Assembly: GCA_023408075.1 (NCBI GenBank)
Contig: JAEYKW010000051.1
Location: 1-28,972 of the forward strand
Source: Bacillota bacterium
GTDB lineage: Bacteria > Bacillota > Clostridia > Christensenellales > SZUA-584
DNA length: 28,972 bases
Reading direction: 5' to 3'
Positions 14,931 through 22,720 of the stretch are shown piece by piece. The position numbers were made by a program, and so were the translations under genes. The number at the start of each line of letters is the position of its first letter. Positions within the stretch are counted from its first letter, which is position 1. The notes beneath the pieces are model-generated. The model was not told the DNA's origin. It did not search any database and saw only the letters and a list, made by a program, of their open reading frames with translations.

Positions 14931-16017
14931 ATGAGCCAACCACAGTATAGCACGGACGGGAAAAAGTATATACATTTGAACGGGATAAAACGAGGACAAA
15001 TCGAGGCATTGCGAAAAGACAGGCGGACTCAAGCATATATCGCTCGGTTTGTAGGCGTCTCGCAGAGCACGATCAGCCGGGAGTTAGCCAGGAACTCCGT
15101 TATACAGTTGGATTCAGAATTAATTGAGCATCACCGGTATTTCGCGGATGCAGCCCAGCGTCAGGCGTTGGAGCGCCAGAGCTGAAGCGGGGCGCGCATG
15201 AAATATCTTCAACATGCTGAAGCGATTAGACGGATTGAGGATGATGTACTGATTACGGAAGTGGTCGCCTGACGCTTCCGTGGAACGGTTGGAACAACTG
15301 AGCGGTAGGCGGGCCGGGATCACAGCGCGAACGTTTTACAATTATGTGGATTTGGGGCTGGTGCGCGTAAAACCGATAGATTTGTCACAGAAGACCCGGC
15401 GGAAGAATAAGGCGCACCGGATAAAAACCAAAACGCGTGAAATTGGCACGCGAATCGACTTAAGACCACCGTGCGTTGAAAACCGTGAAGAATTTGGCCA
15501 CTGGGAAATAGACGGTGTCATTGGCAAGGCCGCCGACCAAACAGAGTTGATGACTCTATTGGAACGCAAGACTCGAAATGCCATCGTAATGAAACTTGAA
15601 AGCCGGACACAGGCTGCGGTTGTAAAGGCATTGCATCGGCTTGAGCAAGAATTCGGAAGGGATTTTCCGGTTGTTTTCAAGAGTATCACCAGCGATAACG
15701 GCAGCGAATTTCTGAACTTTCGGGAGATGGAGAAATCTCGTTACAGAAACCGACATACCCGCACAAAGATGTACTATGCGCATCCCTACTGTGCCAGCGA
15801 ACGCGGCAGTAACGAGAATTGTAACGGCCTGCTGCGTCGGTTCGTTCCGAAAGGGAAAAGTATTGACACCATACCGGAGGATACAATACGATTGATCACA
15901 ACGTGGCTAAATGCGCTGCCCCGAAAGATACTTGGTTACCGAACCGCCAAGGAGGCTTTTGATGAAGAACTGGCGGCTATTCAGATTCAGGGGGAAGTGG
16001 CCCGCGCAATCAGATAA
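14931..16017 (+). pseudogene. IS30-family transposase, broken by one nonsense codon and one frameshift
   Basis: The first segment (14931-15185, after AAGGAGAAGGG) encodes the helix-turn-helix region RTQAYIARFVGVSQSTISREL and ends at TGA 15183-15185. The same frame continues to about 15255 (SGARMKYLQHAEAIRRIEDD). Homology then jumps to another frame with WSPDASVERLEQ and runs to 16017. The second segment holds the DDE catalytic core: EIDGV with the first Asp, ITSDNGSEF with the second, and SERGSNENCNGLLRRF with the Glu. A complete protein would be about 360 residues. Both lesions lie outside any typical slippery heptamer I can see, so decay is more likely than programmed frameshifting. Confidence 0.85.
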
Positions 16018-16057
16018 AGCCCGCCTCGCCTTCGGCTCGTCAGGCTTTATCTGATTG
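16007..16057 (+). terminator. Long inverted repeat at the end of the transposase gene
   Basis: CAATCAGATAAAGCC (16007-16021) and GGCTTTATCTGATTG (16043-16057) are perfect 15-bp arms around a 21-nt loop that itself can pair (CGCC-TTCG-GCTCG). The left arm includes the transposase stop codon. No T-run follows on either strand, so it is a poor intrinsic terminator. It may serve as a structure that blocks impinging transcription, or be an IS-specific hairpin. Confidence 0.5.
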
Positions 16058-16126
16058 ACATCTATAAACTCTATACGTTTTTAGAAACTCCCTATCGCAA
16101 TTATGCACTCGTTTTTTCACTCCGGG

Positions 16127-16139
16127 AGTTTTTTCTATG
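16127..16139. repeat. 13-bp direct repeat flanking the IS, right copy
   Basis: Exact copy of 14808-14820, directly after the right inverted repeat. GGGAGTTT here also pairs with AAACTCCC at 16085-16092 and is followed by T residues, so the junction can form a rough terminator-like hairpin with a large loop. Confidence 0.7.
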
Positions 16140-16174
16140 TCATTCTCAAAAGCACCGAGTGATGACTGAGCGGC

Positions 16175-17602
16175 TTACGCCTCCTTCGCCATCAAATCTC
16201 TGCGGTGATGGCACAGCGCAATATACGCCGTTTCATCCACCTCGCGGATGATCGTCTCGAGCTCGTCGTCGCCGAACGCCGTGGTGCGGCCTTCGGTAAA
16301 TTCCTTGTCGATCTCGGTCTTGATCGTGATAATCAGCGGCTCCTGCTTGCCCATGGCGGATTCGCCTTTGAGCTTGAAGTGCGAGTTCATCCAGTGCGCA
16401 ATGCCCGCAAGCCCCGAATGCGCGTCCACCGCCACCGTCACGGGGCGCTTCAACAGCTTTTCGGTGTTGAATATGTTGTAAATCTCCTCGTCCTTCAAAA
16501 GGCCGTCTGCGTGAATGCCCGCGCGTGTGGAGTTGAAGTTGCGCCCCACAAACGGTGTTCTCGCATTGATCTCCGTCCCGAGCTCGTTCTCGAAGTATTC
16601 GGCGAGCTCCGTGATCACGGTTAAATCCATGCCGTCCGTCGTGCCTTTGAGGCCGCAGTATTCCATCACCATCGCTTCGAGCGGACAGTTGCCTGTGCGC
16701 TCGCCGATACCGAGCACCGAGCAGTTGACCGACGATGCGCCGTAGAGCCAAGCCGTGGCCGAGTTCGTGACGACCTTGTAAAAATCGTTGTGTCCGTGCC
16801 ATTCGAGCAGCTCGGACGGGAACCCCGAATACTGGTGCAGCCCGTATACGATGCCCTGTACGCTGCGCGGCAGAGACGCGCCCGGGTATGTGATGCCGTA
16901 CCCCAGCGTATCGCACATACGGATCTTGATCGGCACGCCCGTTTCCTGCATGAGCTTCATCAGCTCATCCGCAAACGGAATCACGAAGCCGTAATAGTCG
17001 GCACGCGTGATGTCTTCCAGATGGCAGCGCGGCTTGATGCCGAAATCAATCGCCATTTTGATCACGTCGAGGTATTTTTCCATCGCCTGTCCGCGTGTTA
17101 AGTTCATCTTTTTAAAGATATGGTAATCCGAGCAGCTCACAAGTATGCCCGTTTCCTTGATGCCGAATGTTTTGATCAGCTCAAAGTCCTTCTGGCTCGC
17201 GCGTATCCACGCGGTCACCTCGGGGAATTCGTACCCGAGGTCAAGACAAGCCTGCAGCGCTTCCTTATCCTTCTGGGTGTACACAAAAAACTCGCTCTGA
17301 CGGATGATGCCCTTGGGGCCTCCGAGCCGGTGCAGCATTTTGTATACATCAATCACCTGCTGGACGGTGAACGGCGAGCGCGACTGCTGTCCGTCGCGGA
17401 ATGTGGTATCCGTGATCCATATGTTCTCAGGCATGCGCATGGGAACGGAACGGTGGTTAAAAGCAATTTTCGGCACCGAGTCGTAATCGAACATATCGCG
17501 GAAGAGCTGCGGCTCCTCAACGTCCTGAAAAGAAAATTTATAGTCATTCTCCTGCAGCAGATTCCATCTTCTGTCAACGCTTCTCATGTCATCACCCTTC
17601 AT
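16175..17602 (-). CDS. Re-citrate synthase / homocitrate synthase-family enzyme (DRE-TIM metallolyase)
   Basis: Condenses acetyl-CoA with a 2-oxoacid. The 475-residue protein has the DRE-TIM signature ITDTTFRDGQQS (63-74), the metal-binding EWHGHNDFYKV, and RAGIHADGLLKDEEIYNIF. It lacks the C-terminal regulatory domain of 2-isopropylmalate synthase. The long N-terminal extension before ENIWITDTTFRDGQQS and the block IIRQSEFFVYTQKDKEAL resemble, as I recall them, the clostridial Re-face citrate synthases (C. kluyveri type). I favour citrate synthase feeding 2-oxoglutarate/glutamate over homocitrate synthase, but assay or phylogeny must decide. The ATG at 17602 has AAAGGGG at long spacing; an internal ATG at 17587 with GGTGAT is an alternative. 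It lies 16 bp after the aminotransferase gene, in one operon. Confidence 0.85.
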   Translation of the reverse strand: MKGDDMRSVDRRWNLLQENDYKFSFQDVEEPQLFRDMFDYDSVPKIAFNHRSVPMRMPENIWITDTTFRDGQQSRSPFTVQQVIDVYKMLHRLGGPKGIIRQSEFFVYTQKDKEALQACLDLGYEFPEVTAWIRASQKDFELIKTFGIKETGILVSCSDYHIFKKMNLTRGQAMEKYLDVIKMAIDFGIKPRCHLEDITRADYYGFVIPFADELMKLMQETGVPIKIRMCDTLGYGITYPGASLPRSVQGIVYGLHQYSGFPSELLEWHGHNDFYKVVTNSATAWLYGASSVNCSVLGIGERTGNCPLEAMVMEYCGLKGTTDGMDLTVITELAEYFENELGTEINARTPFVGRNFNSTRAGIHADGLLKDEEIYNIFNTEKLLKRPVTVAVDAHSGLAGIAHWMNSHFKLKGESAMGKQEPLIITIKTEIDKEFTEGRTTAFGDDELETIIREVDETAYIALCHHRRDLMAKEA

Positions 17603-17618
17603 TTTCTGTTATCCCCTT

Positions 17619-18806
17619 TCAGGCTGTAAGCGACAAAACAAACTCCTTTATCCGCTCAAGCCCCTTTTTAATATTGTCTTCGCTGACCGCATAGCTCAGA
17701 CGCACGTAATCGTCGGCGCCAAAGGCGATGCCCGGCACCACGGCCGTCAGCGTTTTTTCGAGCAGCAACTCGGAGAAGTTCAAAGACCCCGTGATCTCTA
17801 TACCGTCAAACTTCTTTCCGACCAGCTGCGAGATATTCATCATCACATAGAACGCGCCGCCCGGCATCTCGCATGAGAGGCCGTCAACATCGTTGATGAG
17901 ACTGCAAAGCAGCTTGCGCCGCTTGTCGAAAACCTCTTTCATGTGCTTCACCTGATCCTGCGGACCCTGCAGCGCTTCGACGCTTGCATACTGCGCAATC
18001 GAGTTCGGGTTGGATGCCGCATGCGATTGGTAAGCGCCCATCACCTTAGCGAGGTCGCGTGTGCTTGCGGTGTATCCGATTCGCCAGCCGGTCATCGCGT
18101 ATGTTTTGCTCATGCCGTTGACGACGACGGTTAAATCTTTGATCTCTTTGCCGAGCGAGGCGATGCTCACATGCTCGCCTTCATAAATCAGCTCATCATA
18201 AATTTCGTCGGATACCACAAAAATACCCGCCTCCACCGCCACCCTGGCAATGGCCTCAAGCTCGCTGCGCGAATACACCGCGCCGCACGGGTTGGAGGGC
18301 GAATTCAATATCAATGCTTTTGTTTTGTCTGTAATGGCGGCACGGATCTGCTCCGCCGTCGCCTTGAAGCTGCTTCCCGTCTCGATGTACACCGGCACGC
18401 CGTCCGACATCAGCACGAGCTCAGGATAGGTGAGCCAATAAGGCGAAGGGATAATGACCTCGTCGCCCGGGTTTAAAATGGCCGCAAATATGTTGAACAG
18501 TGAATGCTTGGCACCGTTGGAAACGACGATATCCTCGGGCGAATAGTCAAGGCCGCATTTTGCATGAAGCCTTTTGGCTATCGCGGCACGCAGCTCTGCC
18601 GAGCCCGAAGCGGGCGTGTATTTTGTAAGCCCCATATCCAGCGCTTTTTTCGCGGCTGCTTTGATATTCTCGGGTGTATCGAAATCGGGCTCACCTGCGC
18701 CGAACCCCACAACATCACGGCCTTCGCTTTTGAGCTTTTTTGCCATCGCGTCAATTTTCAGTGTTGCTGACGGGGCAATGTTAACAGCTTTGCTGGATAA
18801 TATCAT
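17619..18806 (-). CDS. Class I pyridoxal-phosphate aminotransferase (aspartate aminotransferase-like)
   Basis: Fold-type I aminotransferase, probably aspartate:2-oxoglutarate. The 395-residue protein shows FGAGEPDFDTPENIK (35-49), YTPASG, SPYWLTYPE, NSPSNPCG (168-175), SDEIYDEL (199-206), the PLP lysine Lys234 in GMSKTYAMTGWRIGY, and a C-terminal VRLSYA region. The ATG at 18806 follows GGAGG at 5-nt spacing, four codons inside the longest open frame. Its operon partner downstream is the citrate synthase-like gene, so together they could make glutamate-family carbon skeletons and transaminate oxaloacetate to aspartate. Aspartate is also the substrate of PyrB encoded nearby. Confidence 0.9.
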   Translation of the reverse strand: MILSSKAVNIAPSATLKIDAMAKKLKSEGRDVVGFGAGEPDFDTPENIKAAAKKALDMGLTKYTPASGSAELRAAIAKRLHAKCGLDYSPEDIVVSNGAKHSLFNIFAAILNPGDEVIIPSPYWLTYPELVLMSDGVPVYIETGSSFKATAEQIRAAITDKTKALILNSPSNPCGAVYSRSELEAIARVAVEAGIFVVSDEIYDELIYEGEHVSIASLGKEIKDLTVVVNGMSKTYAMTGWRIGYTASTRDLAKVMGAYQSHAASNPNSIAQYASVEALQGPQDQVKHMKEVFDKRRKLLCSLINDVDGLSCEMPGGAFYVMMNISQLVGKKFDGIEITGSLNFSELLLEKTLTAVVPGIAFGADDYVRLSYAVSEDNIKKGLERIKEFVLSLTA

Positions 18807-18868
18807 AAAAACCTCCATTGGCTTATCGCAATTTGCATATTAATTTATCAGAACCTTCATTTGAACGT

Positions 18869-18897
18869 ATGATAACACATTATATTCGGCTTTACAA
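18869..18897 (-). promoter_or_regulatory. Promoter of the aminotransferase-citrate synthase operon
   Basis: On the minus strand, -35 TTGTAA (18892-18897) and -10 TATCAT (18869-18874) are separated by exactly 17 bp. Transcription would begin near 18862, leaving a leader of about 55 nt before the ATG at 18806. Confidence 0.5.
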
Positions 18898-19015
18898 CTA
18901 TAATTGCATGATTTTTTGCATGACAGTGAAAAAAATATTGCATCTCGCAGAGCACAGCCTGTCTATCACACGTTTATATAGTTTCTCTCATATATTTTTA
19001 GTGGAGGGGATATGA

Positions 19016-19279
19016 TTGAAACAACTCATCGTGCTGTATGGGGATAACTGCGGCTACTGCAAAAAAGCCAAAATGCTGCTCAAAAGGGCGCTGGGTACGC
19101 ATCCGGAATTCCTTGCGCTCGATATCCGTTATGTATCCGAGCTGGACGGCGAAGCGAAGCCGCTCCAGCACCAGCTTATCCCTGCATTCTTTTGCGGCGG
19201 CAGGCTGTTCTTTGAGGGCAATCCGGATATGAGCATTGTCATGGCAGCGCTTCACAGCTGCCTTGAAGACGGTAAATAG
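19016..19279 (+). CDS. Glutaredoxin/thioredoxin-fold small redox protein
   Basis: An 87-residue protein with an active-site CGYC (Cys12-Cys15) just after the first beta strand LIVLYGDN. It also has LIPAFFCGGRLFFEG, which supplies the cis-proline loop and the third strand of the glutaredoxin fold. It probably reduces disulfides or shuttles reducing equivalents in the cytoplasm. The start must be TTG at 19016, with GGAGGGG 6 nt upstream. The nearer ATG at 19012 is out of frame and would give only 11 codons. It is transcribed away from the aminotransferase gene and lies 113 bp upstream of degV. Confidence 0.8.
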   Translation: MKQLIVLYGDNCGYCKKAKMLLKRALGTHPEFLALDIRYVSELDGEAKPLQHQLIPAFFCGGRLFFEGNPDMSIVMAALHSCLEDGK

Positions 19280-19392
19280 CCGTTTTGTCACAGAATCTAC
19301 CAATATTATATGAAAAAAGTATTAACAAAGGCGCTGTCCCTTGATTATTCTTCGGCGTTCTATTAAAATGACCAAAAAAGGGAGGGATAGCT

Positions 19393-20256
19393 ATGTCAAA
19401 TTTTGTGATAGGTACATGCTCCACATCGGATCTGCCCACGTCTTATATTGAAAAGAACAAGCTGCTGCTGCTTAAATTCTCGTACACCATTGACCATACC
19501 GAATACAAAGACGGAGATATGGACCCCAAGACGTTTTTCGACCTGGAGCGCGACGGCAAGCTGCCCACCACGTCTCAGCTCAACCCCGCAGATATCATTC
19601 CCGGCTTTGACAGGGTGCTGTCGTCGGGCGATGACCTTTTGTATATCGCGTTTTCATCCGGTCTGTCCGGAAGCTATAACAACTTAAGCCTTGTGGCTCA
19701 GGATATGCGCGAAAAATATCCCGACCGCAAAATCTATGTGATCGATTCGCTCTGCGCATCGCTTGGGCAGGGGCTGCTCGTGGATTACGCCATCAAGATG
19801 CGCGATGCGGGCAAGCCCATTGACGAGGTGGCCAAATGGGTCGAAACCAACAAACTGGGGCTTAACCACTGGTTCACCGTGGACAGCTTGGGCCACTTAA
19901 GGCGCGGCGGGCGCGTGACGGGCGCGGCGGCGTTCGTGGGCAATCTGCTGCACATTAAGCCGGTGCTCAATGTGGATTTTGCGGGGCATCTGATTCCGCG
20001 GGAAAAGGAACAGGGACGCAAGCGCGCACTCAAATGCCTGATTGAAAAGATGGAAGAGTATATTTATCAGCCGGATGGCCAGACGGTGTTTATCAGCCAC
20101 GGGGACGACCTTGAGGCGGCGGAAAAGCTCGCCGGGATGGTGAGAGAGCACTTCCCCACCGTCGGTGAGATCATGATCAATCCGCTCGGCGCGGTGGTTG
20201 GGGCGCATGCGGGCCCGGGGACAATCGCGCTGTTCTTCATGGGGAAATCAAGATAA
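19393..20256 (+). CDS. DegV-family fatty-acid-binding protein
   Basis: A 287-residue protein with the DegV layout: an N-terminal IGTCSTSDLP strand-loop, LPTTSQLNPADI (57-68), and the lipid-headgroup motif FSSGLSGSYNN (87-97). VIDSLCASLGQG, a GHLRRGGRVTGAAAF block, and the C-terminal GAVVGAHAGPGTIALFF complete the fold. Members bind fatty acids and in some Firmicutes present them to fatty acid kinase (FakB role). No fakA is in the window, so the exact role is inferred. The ATG follows GGGAGGGATAGCT. A strong terminator lies just after the gene. Confidence 0.92.
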   Translation: MSNFVIGTCSTSDLPTSYIEKNKLLLLKFSYTIDHTEYKDGDMDPKTFFDLERDGKLPTTSQLNPADIIPGFDRVLSSGDDLLYIAFSSGLSGSYNNLSLVAQDMREKYPDRKIYVIDSLCASLGQGLLVDYAIKMRDAGKPIDEVAKWVETNKLGLNHWFTVDSLGHLRRGGRVTGAAAFVGNLLHIKPVLNVDFAGHLIPREKEQGRKRALKCLIEKMEEYIYQPDGQTVFISHGDDLEAAEKLAGMVREHFPTVGEIMINPLGAVVGAHAGPGTIALFFMGKSR

Positions 20257-20273
20257 AACGAAATAAGATTTAC

Positions 20274-20302
20274 AGGCTTCGGCGATTGCCGGAGCCTTTT
20301 TT
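20274..20302 (+). terminator. Intrinsic terminator after the DegV gene
   Basis: GGCTTCGGC (20275-20283) pairs with GCCGGAGCC (20288-20296), one wobble pair, around loop GATT. Six T residues follow at 20297-20302. It lies 18 bp downstream of the DegV stop. Confidence 0.92.
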
Positions 20303-20368
20303 ATCCCTAAATTTCTTTGAATGTAATCTGAAATAAATCATATAATAAACTAGATCAAATAGACTCAC

Positions 20369-20397
20369 TTGACCAACTTGGCCAACATACGTATAAT
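20369..20397 (+). promoter_or_regulatory. Near-consensus promoter with internal palindrome for the Phd-HicB operon
   Basis: TTGACC (20369-20374) and TATAAT (20392-20397) are 17 bp apart, the best promoter match in the window. The spacer holds the 8-bp palindrome TTGGCCAA (20378-20385), and TTGACCAAC/TTGGCCAAC form adjacent near-repeats. This is a likely operator for autorepression by the antitoxin. Transcription would start near 20404. Confidence 0.75.
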
Positions 20398-20437
20398 GAG
20401 GTGTAAGATGAAAAAGAAAACACAGGAGGAAATCAAA

Positions 20438-20878
20438 ATGGAGGCAGCTGCTCATCAAGTGCCTATTCCGCTTTCGGAAGCAAAAAAGGATTTTTCGCGC
20501 CTCTATAAGCAAGCCGAAGCGGGAAAGGAAGTTATCACAACAATTAAAAATTCCGGCTTATCCAATGTCTCTTTGGTCAACAGCGACATTCTTGCCGTTG
20601 TTTTAGACGGTCTGATTATTCCTATCGAAGAAACGCCAGATGAAAGATTGGGCGGCGTGACAATCGCCATCCCCTATCTGCCTATGTACGGAGAGGGTGA
20701 AACACGCGAACAAGCCGTGGAAAGCCTTATTGACGCTGTCATCGAATTTCGCGAAGCGTATACAGAGAATTTGGAGCTTTACAAGCGTTCCGAGTCTGCG
20801 TTCAACCAAGCGATCATGCTCAAGCTGCTGCGCTGCGGCAATGACAGAGAAGCGATTCGCGCTGCTTTGAAAGTGTGA
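20438..20878 (+). CDS. Antitoxin-like protein: Phd/YefM N-terminal domain fused to HicB-like domain
   Basis: A 146-residue protein in two parts. Residues about 6-55 (PIPLSEAKKDFSRLYKQAE, GKEVITTIKNSGLSNVSLVNS) look like a Phd/YefM DNA-binding antitoxin. Residues about 65-115 (RLGGVTIAIPYLPMYGEGE, TREQAVESLIDAVIEFREAY) resemble the HicB partial RNase H fold. I chose the ATG at 20438 because AGGAGG lies 8 nt upstream. Starts further upstream lie in the promoter or within 4 nt of the inferred transcription start. The next gene, 4 bp downstream, encodes a small HicA-like protein, so the pair is a candidate toxin-antitoxin module. Function is inferred from architecture. Confidence 0.75.
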   Translation: MEAAAHQVPIPLSEAKKDFSRLYKQAEAGKEVITTIKNSGLSNVSLVNSDILAVVLDGLIIPIEETPDERLGGVTIAIPYLPMYGEGETREQAVESLIDAVIEFREAYTENLELYKRSESAFNQAIMLKLLRCGNDREAIRAALKV

Positions 20879-20882
20879 ATGA

Positions 20883-21119
20883 ATGGGCTGCACTTTCAAC
20901 CATGGTGAAATCGCGAGACTGCTGCGTCATTTCAATATGAAGAAGCGCAAAAACGGTTTTATTTATGAAGGCACGGGACGAGACGGCAAATGGCGCAGCG
21001 CCAAGTTTGACTATCATAAGGACAGAGATGAACTGAGAAAAGGAACCGCGCTCAATATTGCCCAAAGCCTCGGTTTTGCAACGCTCGAAGAGATGAAAGA
21101 CTATTACAATAGCATTTAA
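20883..21119 (+). CDS. Small HicA-like putative toxin
   Basis: A 78-residue basic protein. NHGEIARLLRHFNMKKRKNGF resembles the first helix of HicA/YcfA mRNA interferases, and RDELRKGTALNIAQSLGF resembles their C-terminal (K)GTLxxIAKQxG signature. The catalytic histidine of classical HicA (SHHxF) is not obvious. The only comparable histidine is in FDYHKDRDEL, between the two. It starts 4 bp after the antitoxin stop with a weak ribosome binding site, so its translation is probably coupled. It could be a divergent mRNA interferase or an inactive relative. Confidence 0.65.
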   Translation: MGCTFNHGEIARLLRHFNMKKRKNGFIYEGTGRDGKWRSAKFDYHKDRDELRKGTALNIAQSLGFATLEEMKDYYNSI

Positions 21120-21132
21120 GCATCCGGATATG

Positions 21133-21161
21133 TAGTGTCTAATTGCTTTAGCGAGACACTA
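21133..21161 (+). terminator. Hairpin after the Phd-HicB/HicA-like operon
   Basis: TAGTGTCT (21133-21140) and AGACACTA (21154-21161) form a perfect 8-bp stem with a 13-nt loop, 13 bp after the toxin stop. The following sequence, ATGATTTCCAATTTTT, has T residues only 12 nt later, so termination strength is doubtful. Confidence 0.4.
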
Positions 21162-21391
21162 ATGATTTCCAATTTTTATATTACAATATATATACTATAT
21201 GGGTAATGTTTTATCAAGAAGTTTGCCCAACTTATAATGTTGCGTTTCTTTCCATTTACCCAACTCCTGCCCCTATGAAATCATCCTCTAGAAATACGAA
21301 TTACTTACCAATAAGGATATGCTCTTTTCATATTTGTCCCCTCCCCCTCATATATTTTTTTAAGAACACTTTACCAATACGGAGGAGAAAT

Positions 21392-22327
21392 ATGAGATAC
21401 TCACGAATGATGTCCCAACCACCCCCTAGAAGGAAAAAGCGATACGGAAACCTGATACTCATTGCTGTGATACTCGGCATCACCGTCTATTTCGTCACGG
21501 CCGGCGCCGCAGGCGGCTGGCTCGCCGAGAACATCATCAACCCCGTCTTCAACAGCGACCCCTCATCCGCGGCAGCCGCCACACCCGGCGCTTCACTGAG
21601 CCCCGCCCCTACCGTGCAGGACAATGCAGCTCCCAGCGAGTCGTCTGCAAACGCCACCCCGCAGGCCGTCAGCCTGCCGGAGGTCTCCGGCACCCGCGCC
21701 GAAGAACAGATCAAAGTGGACAGCGTCGCGCTCTTTACATTGCAGGCGGGCGCATTCTCGGATGAAGCCAACGCGAAAAGCGCCGCTTCCGAAATCATCG
21801 CACGCGGCGGCGCAGGCTATGTCGCGTTCGACGGCAACCTCTACCGCGCGCTGATTGCCGGGTACACCAGCGAAGACAACGCGAAGAGCGTGAAAACCGA
21901 ACTCGAAACGCAGGGCGTCATCAGCACGGTTTATAAGCTCGAATCGGGCGCACTCGAATTCAAAGTCGGGGCGGAGCAGTCGCAGATCGACGCGATAAAG
22001 GGCTGCTTCACGCTCGTTTCCGATACGGTGACCTCTCTGCAGCAGATCATATTTGATGCCGACAAAGGCACCAACGTGGACGATAAAATCACCGCGCTCA
22101 AAGCGAACGCGCACACCGTCACCGACAATTTCAAAAGCGCCATCACACCCGGCACAGCCGCCACCGACAAGCTCTCGGCCTATATGGACCGCTTCTGCAC
22201 GGCCCTTGATAATATTCCGCTGTCCGCCGGTGCCGCAGCCGTAGATTTTTCCTCCAAGTTGAAGTATAATATCATCGGTATTGTTGTCGATTATTCGACA
22301 TTTTTGGATGAATTAAGTCAGAACTGA
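21392..22327 (+). CDS. SPOR-domain membrane protein
   Basis: A 311-residue single-pass membrane protein. It has a basic cytoplasmic N-terminus (PPPRRKKRYGN), a transmembrane segment at about 20-38 (LILIAVILGITVYFVTAG), and a Ser/Pro/Ala-rich linker (about 55-100). A SPOR domain (about 111-185; LFTLQAGAFSDEANAKSAASE, YRALIAGYTSEDNAKSV) binds denuded peptidoglycan glycan strands in the family. A C-terminal helical region follows (190-311). The ATG at 21392 follows GGAGGA; the longer open frame upstream is non-coding leader. A leader dyad TGGGTAA/TTACCCA (21200-21206, 21256-21262) is visible. It lies 39 bp before the DRTGG gene, so it may head the sensory-hydrogenase transcript. It probably acts in cell-wall remodelling or sporulation. 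Confidence 0.85.
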   Translation: MRYSRMMSQPPPRRKKRYGNLILIAVILGITVYFVTAGAAGGWLAENIINPVFNSDPSSAAAATPGASLSPAPTVQDNAAPSESSANATPQAVSLPEVSGTRAEEQIKVDSVALFTLQAGAFSDEANAKSAASEIIARGGAGYVAFDGNLYRALIAGYTSEDNAKSVKTELETQGVISTVYKLESGALEFKVGAEQSQIDAIKGCFTLVSDTVTSLQQIIFDADKGTNVDDKITALKANAHTVTDNFKSAITPGTAATDKLSAYMDRFCTALDNIPLSAGAAAVDFSSKLKYNIIGIVVDYSTFLDELSQN

Positions 22328-22366
22328 CGGACGAGTTTTGATACAAGCAACTTACGGAGGACATAT

Positions 22367-22717
22367 ATGACAATCGCTGAAGCAGCCGCAATCATCGGGG
22401 CGACCCCGATTTGCGGCGAAGAACACATGGACAAGCTTTTAACATCGGGCTGCGGCGCCGACCTCATGAGCGACGTGCTCGCGTTCGCCAAAGACGGCAG
22501 CATACTGTTGACCGGCATGGTGAACCAGCATGTGATCCGCACGGCGGAGATGCTCGATGTGCTCTGCATCACGTTTGTGCGCGGCAAAAAGCCGACGGAG
22601 GACATTATCGACCTCGCAAAGCAGACAGGCGTCACGCTGCTTTGCTGCGACGATACGCTTTACGAGGCGTGCGGCAAGCTCTACGAAAAAGGCCTCCCTC
22701 CGTGCAGAAGGGTTTAG
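22367..22717 (+). CDS. DRTGG-domain protein 1 (putative hydrogenase-linked regulator)
   Basis: A 116-residue protein of the DRTGG family, the domain found next to CBS domains and in phosphotransacetylase- and HPr-kinase-related proteins. Visible blocks are TIAEAAAIIGATPICGEEHMDK, GADLMSDVLAF, ILLTGMVNQHVIRTAEMLDV and a C-terminal GVTLLCCDDTLYEACGKLYE. No catalytic motif is evident, so it probably binds a ligand or partner. The ATG follows GGAGGACATAT. It lies 3 bp before a GHKL ATPase and in the same transcript as the sensory hydrogenase; a second DRTGG protein is encoded at 24465. Ligand unknown. Confidence 0.82.
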   Translation: MTIAEAAAIIGATPICGEEHMDKLLTSGCGADLMSDVLAFAKDGSILLTGMVNQHVIRTAEMLDVLCITFVRGKKPTEDIIDLAKQTGVTLLCCDDTLYEACGKLYEKGLPPCRRV

Positions 22718-22720
22718 CCT

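Larger units (their letters stand above)
14821..16126 (+). mobile_element. IS30-family insertion sequence, decayed
   Basis: A 1306-bp element bounded by 26-bp imperfect inverted repeats that match at 21 of 26 positions. The left end is 14821-14846, starting CCCGAATTGAAAA; the right end is 16101-16126, reading CCCGGAGTGAAAA inward on the minus strand. Both share the inner block AGTGCATAA. A 13-bp direct repeat flanks it. It carries one transposase gene, interrupted by a stop and a frameshift, so it cannot move by itself. Size and inverted-repeat length fit the IS30 family. It lies between the pyrR promoter and the citrate synthase-like gene, both of which are on the opposite strand. Confidence 0.85.

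Noticed and set aside
15183..15262. Programmed frameshift in the transposase
   Set aside because: Two separate lesions are needed (a stop and a frame change about 70 bp later), and no slippery heptamer with a downstream structure is evident. Decay explains it better.
21206..21391. N-terminal extension of the SPOR protein
   Set aside because: The extension has unlike composition and no ribosome binding site; GGAGGA precedes the ATG at 21392.
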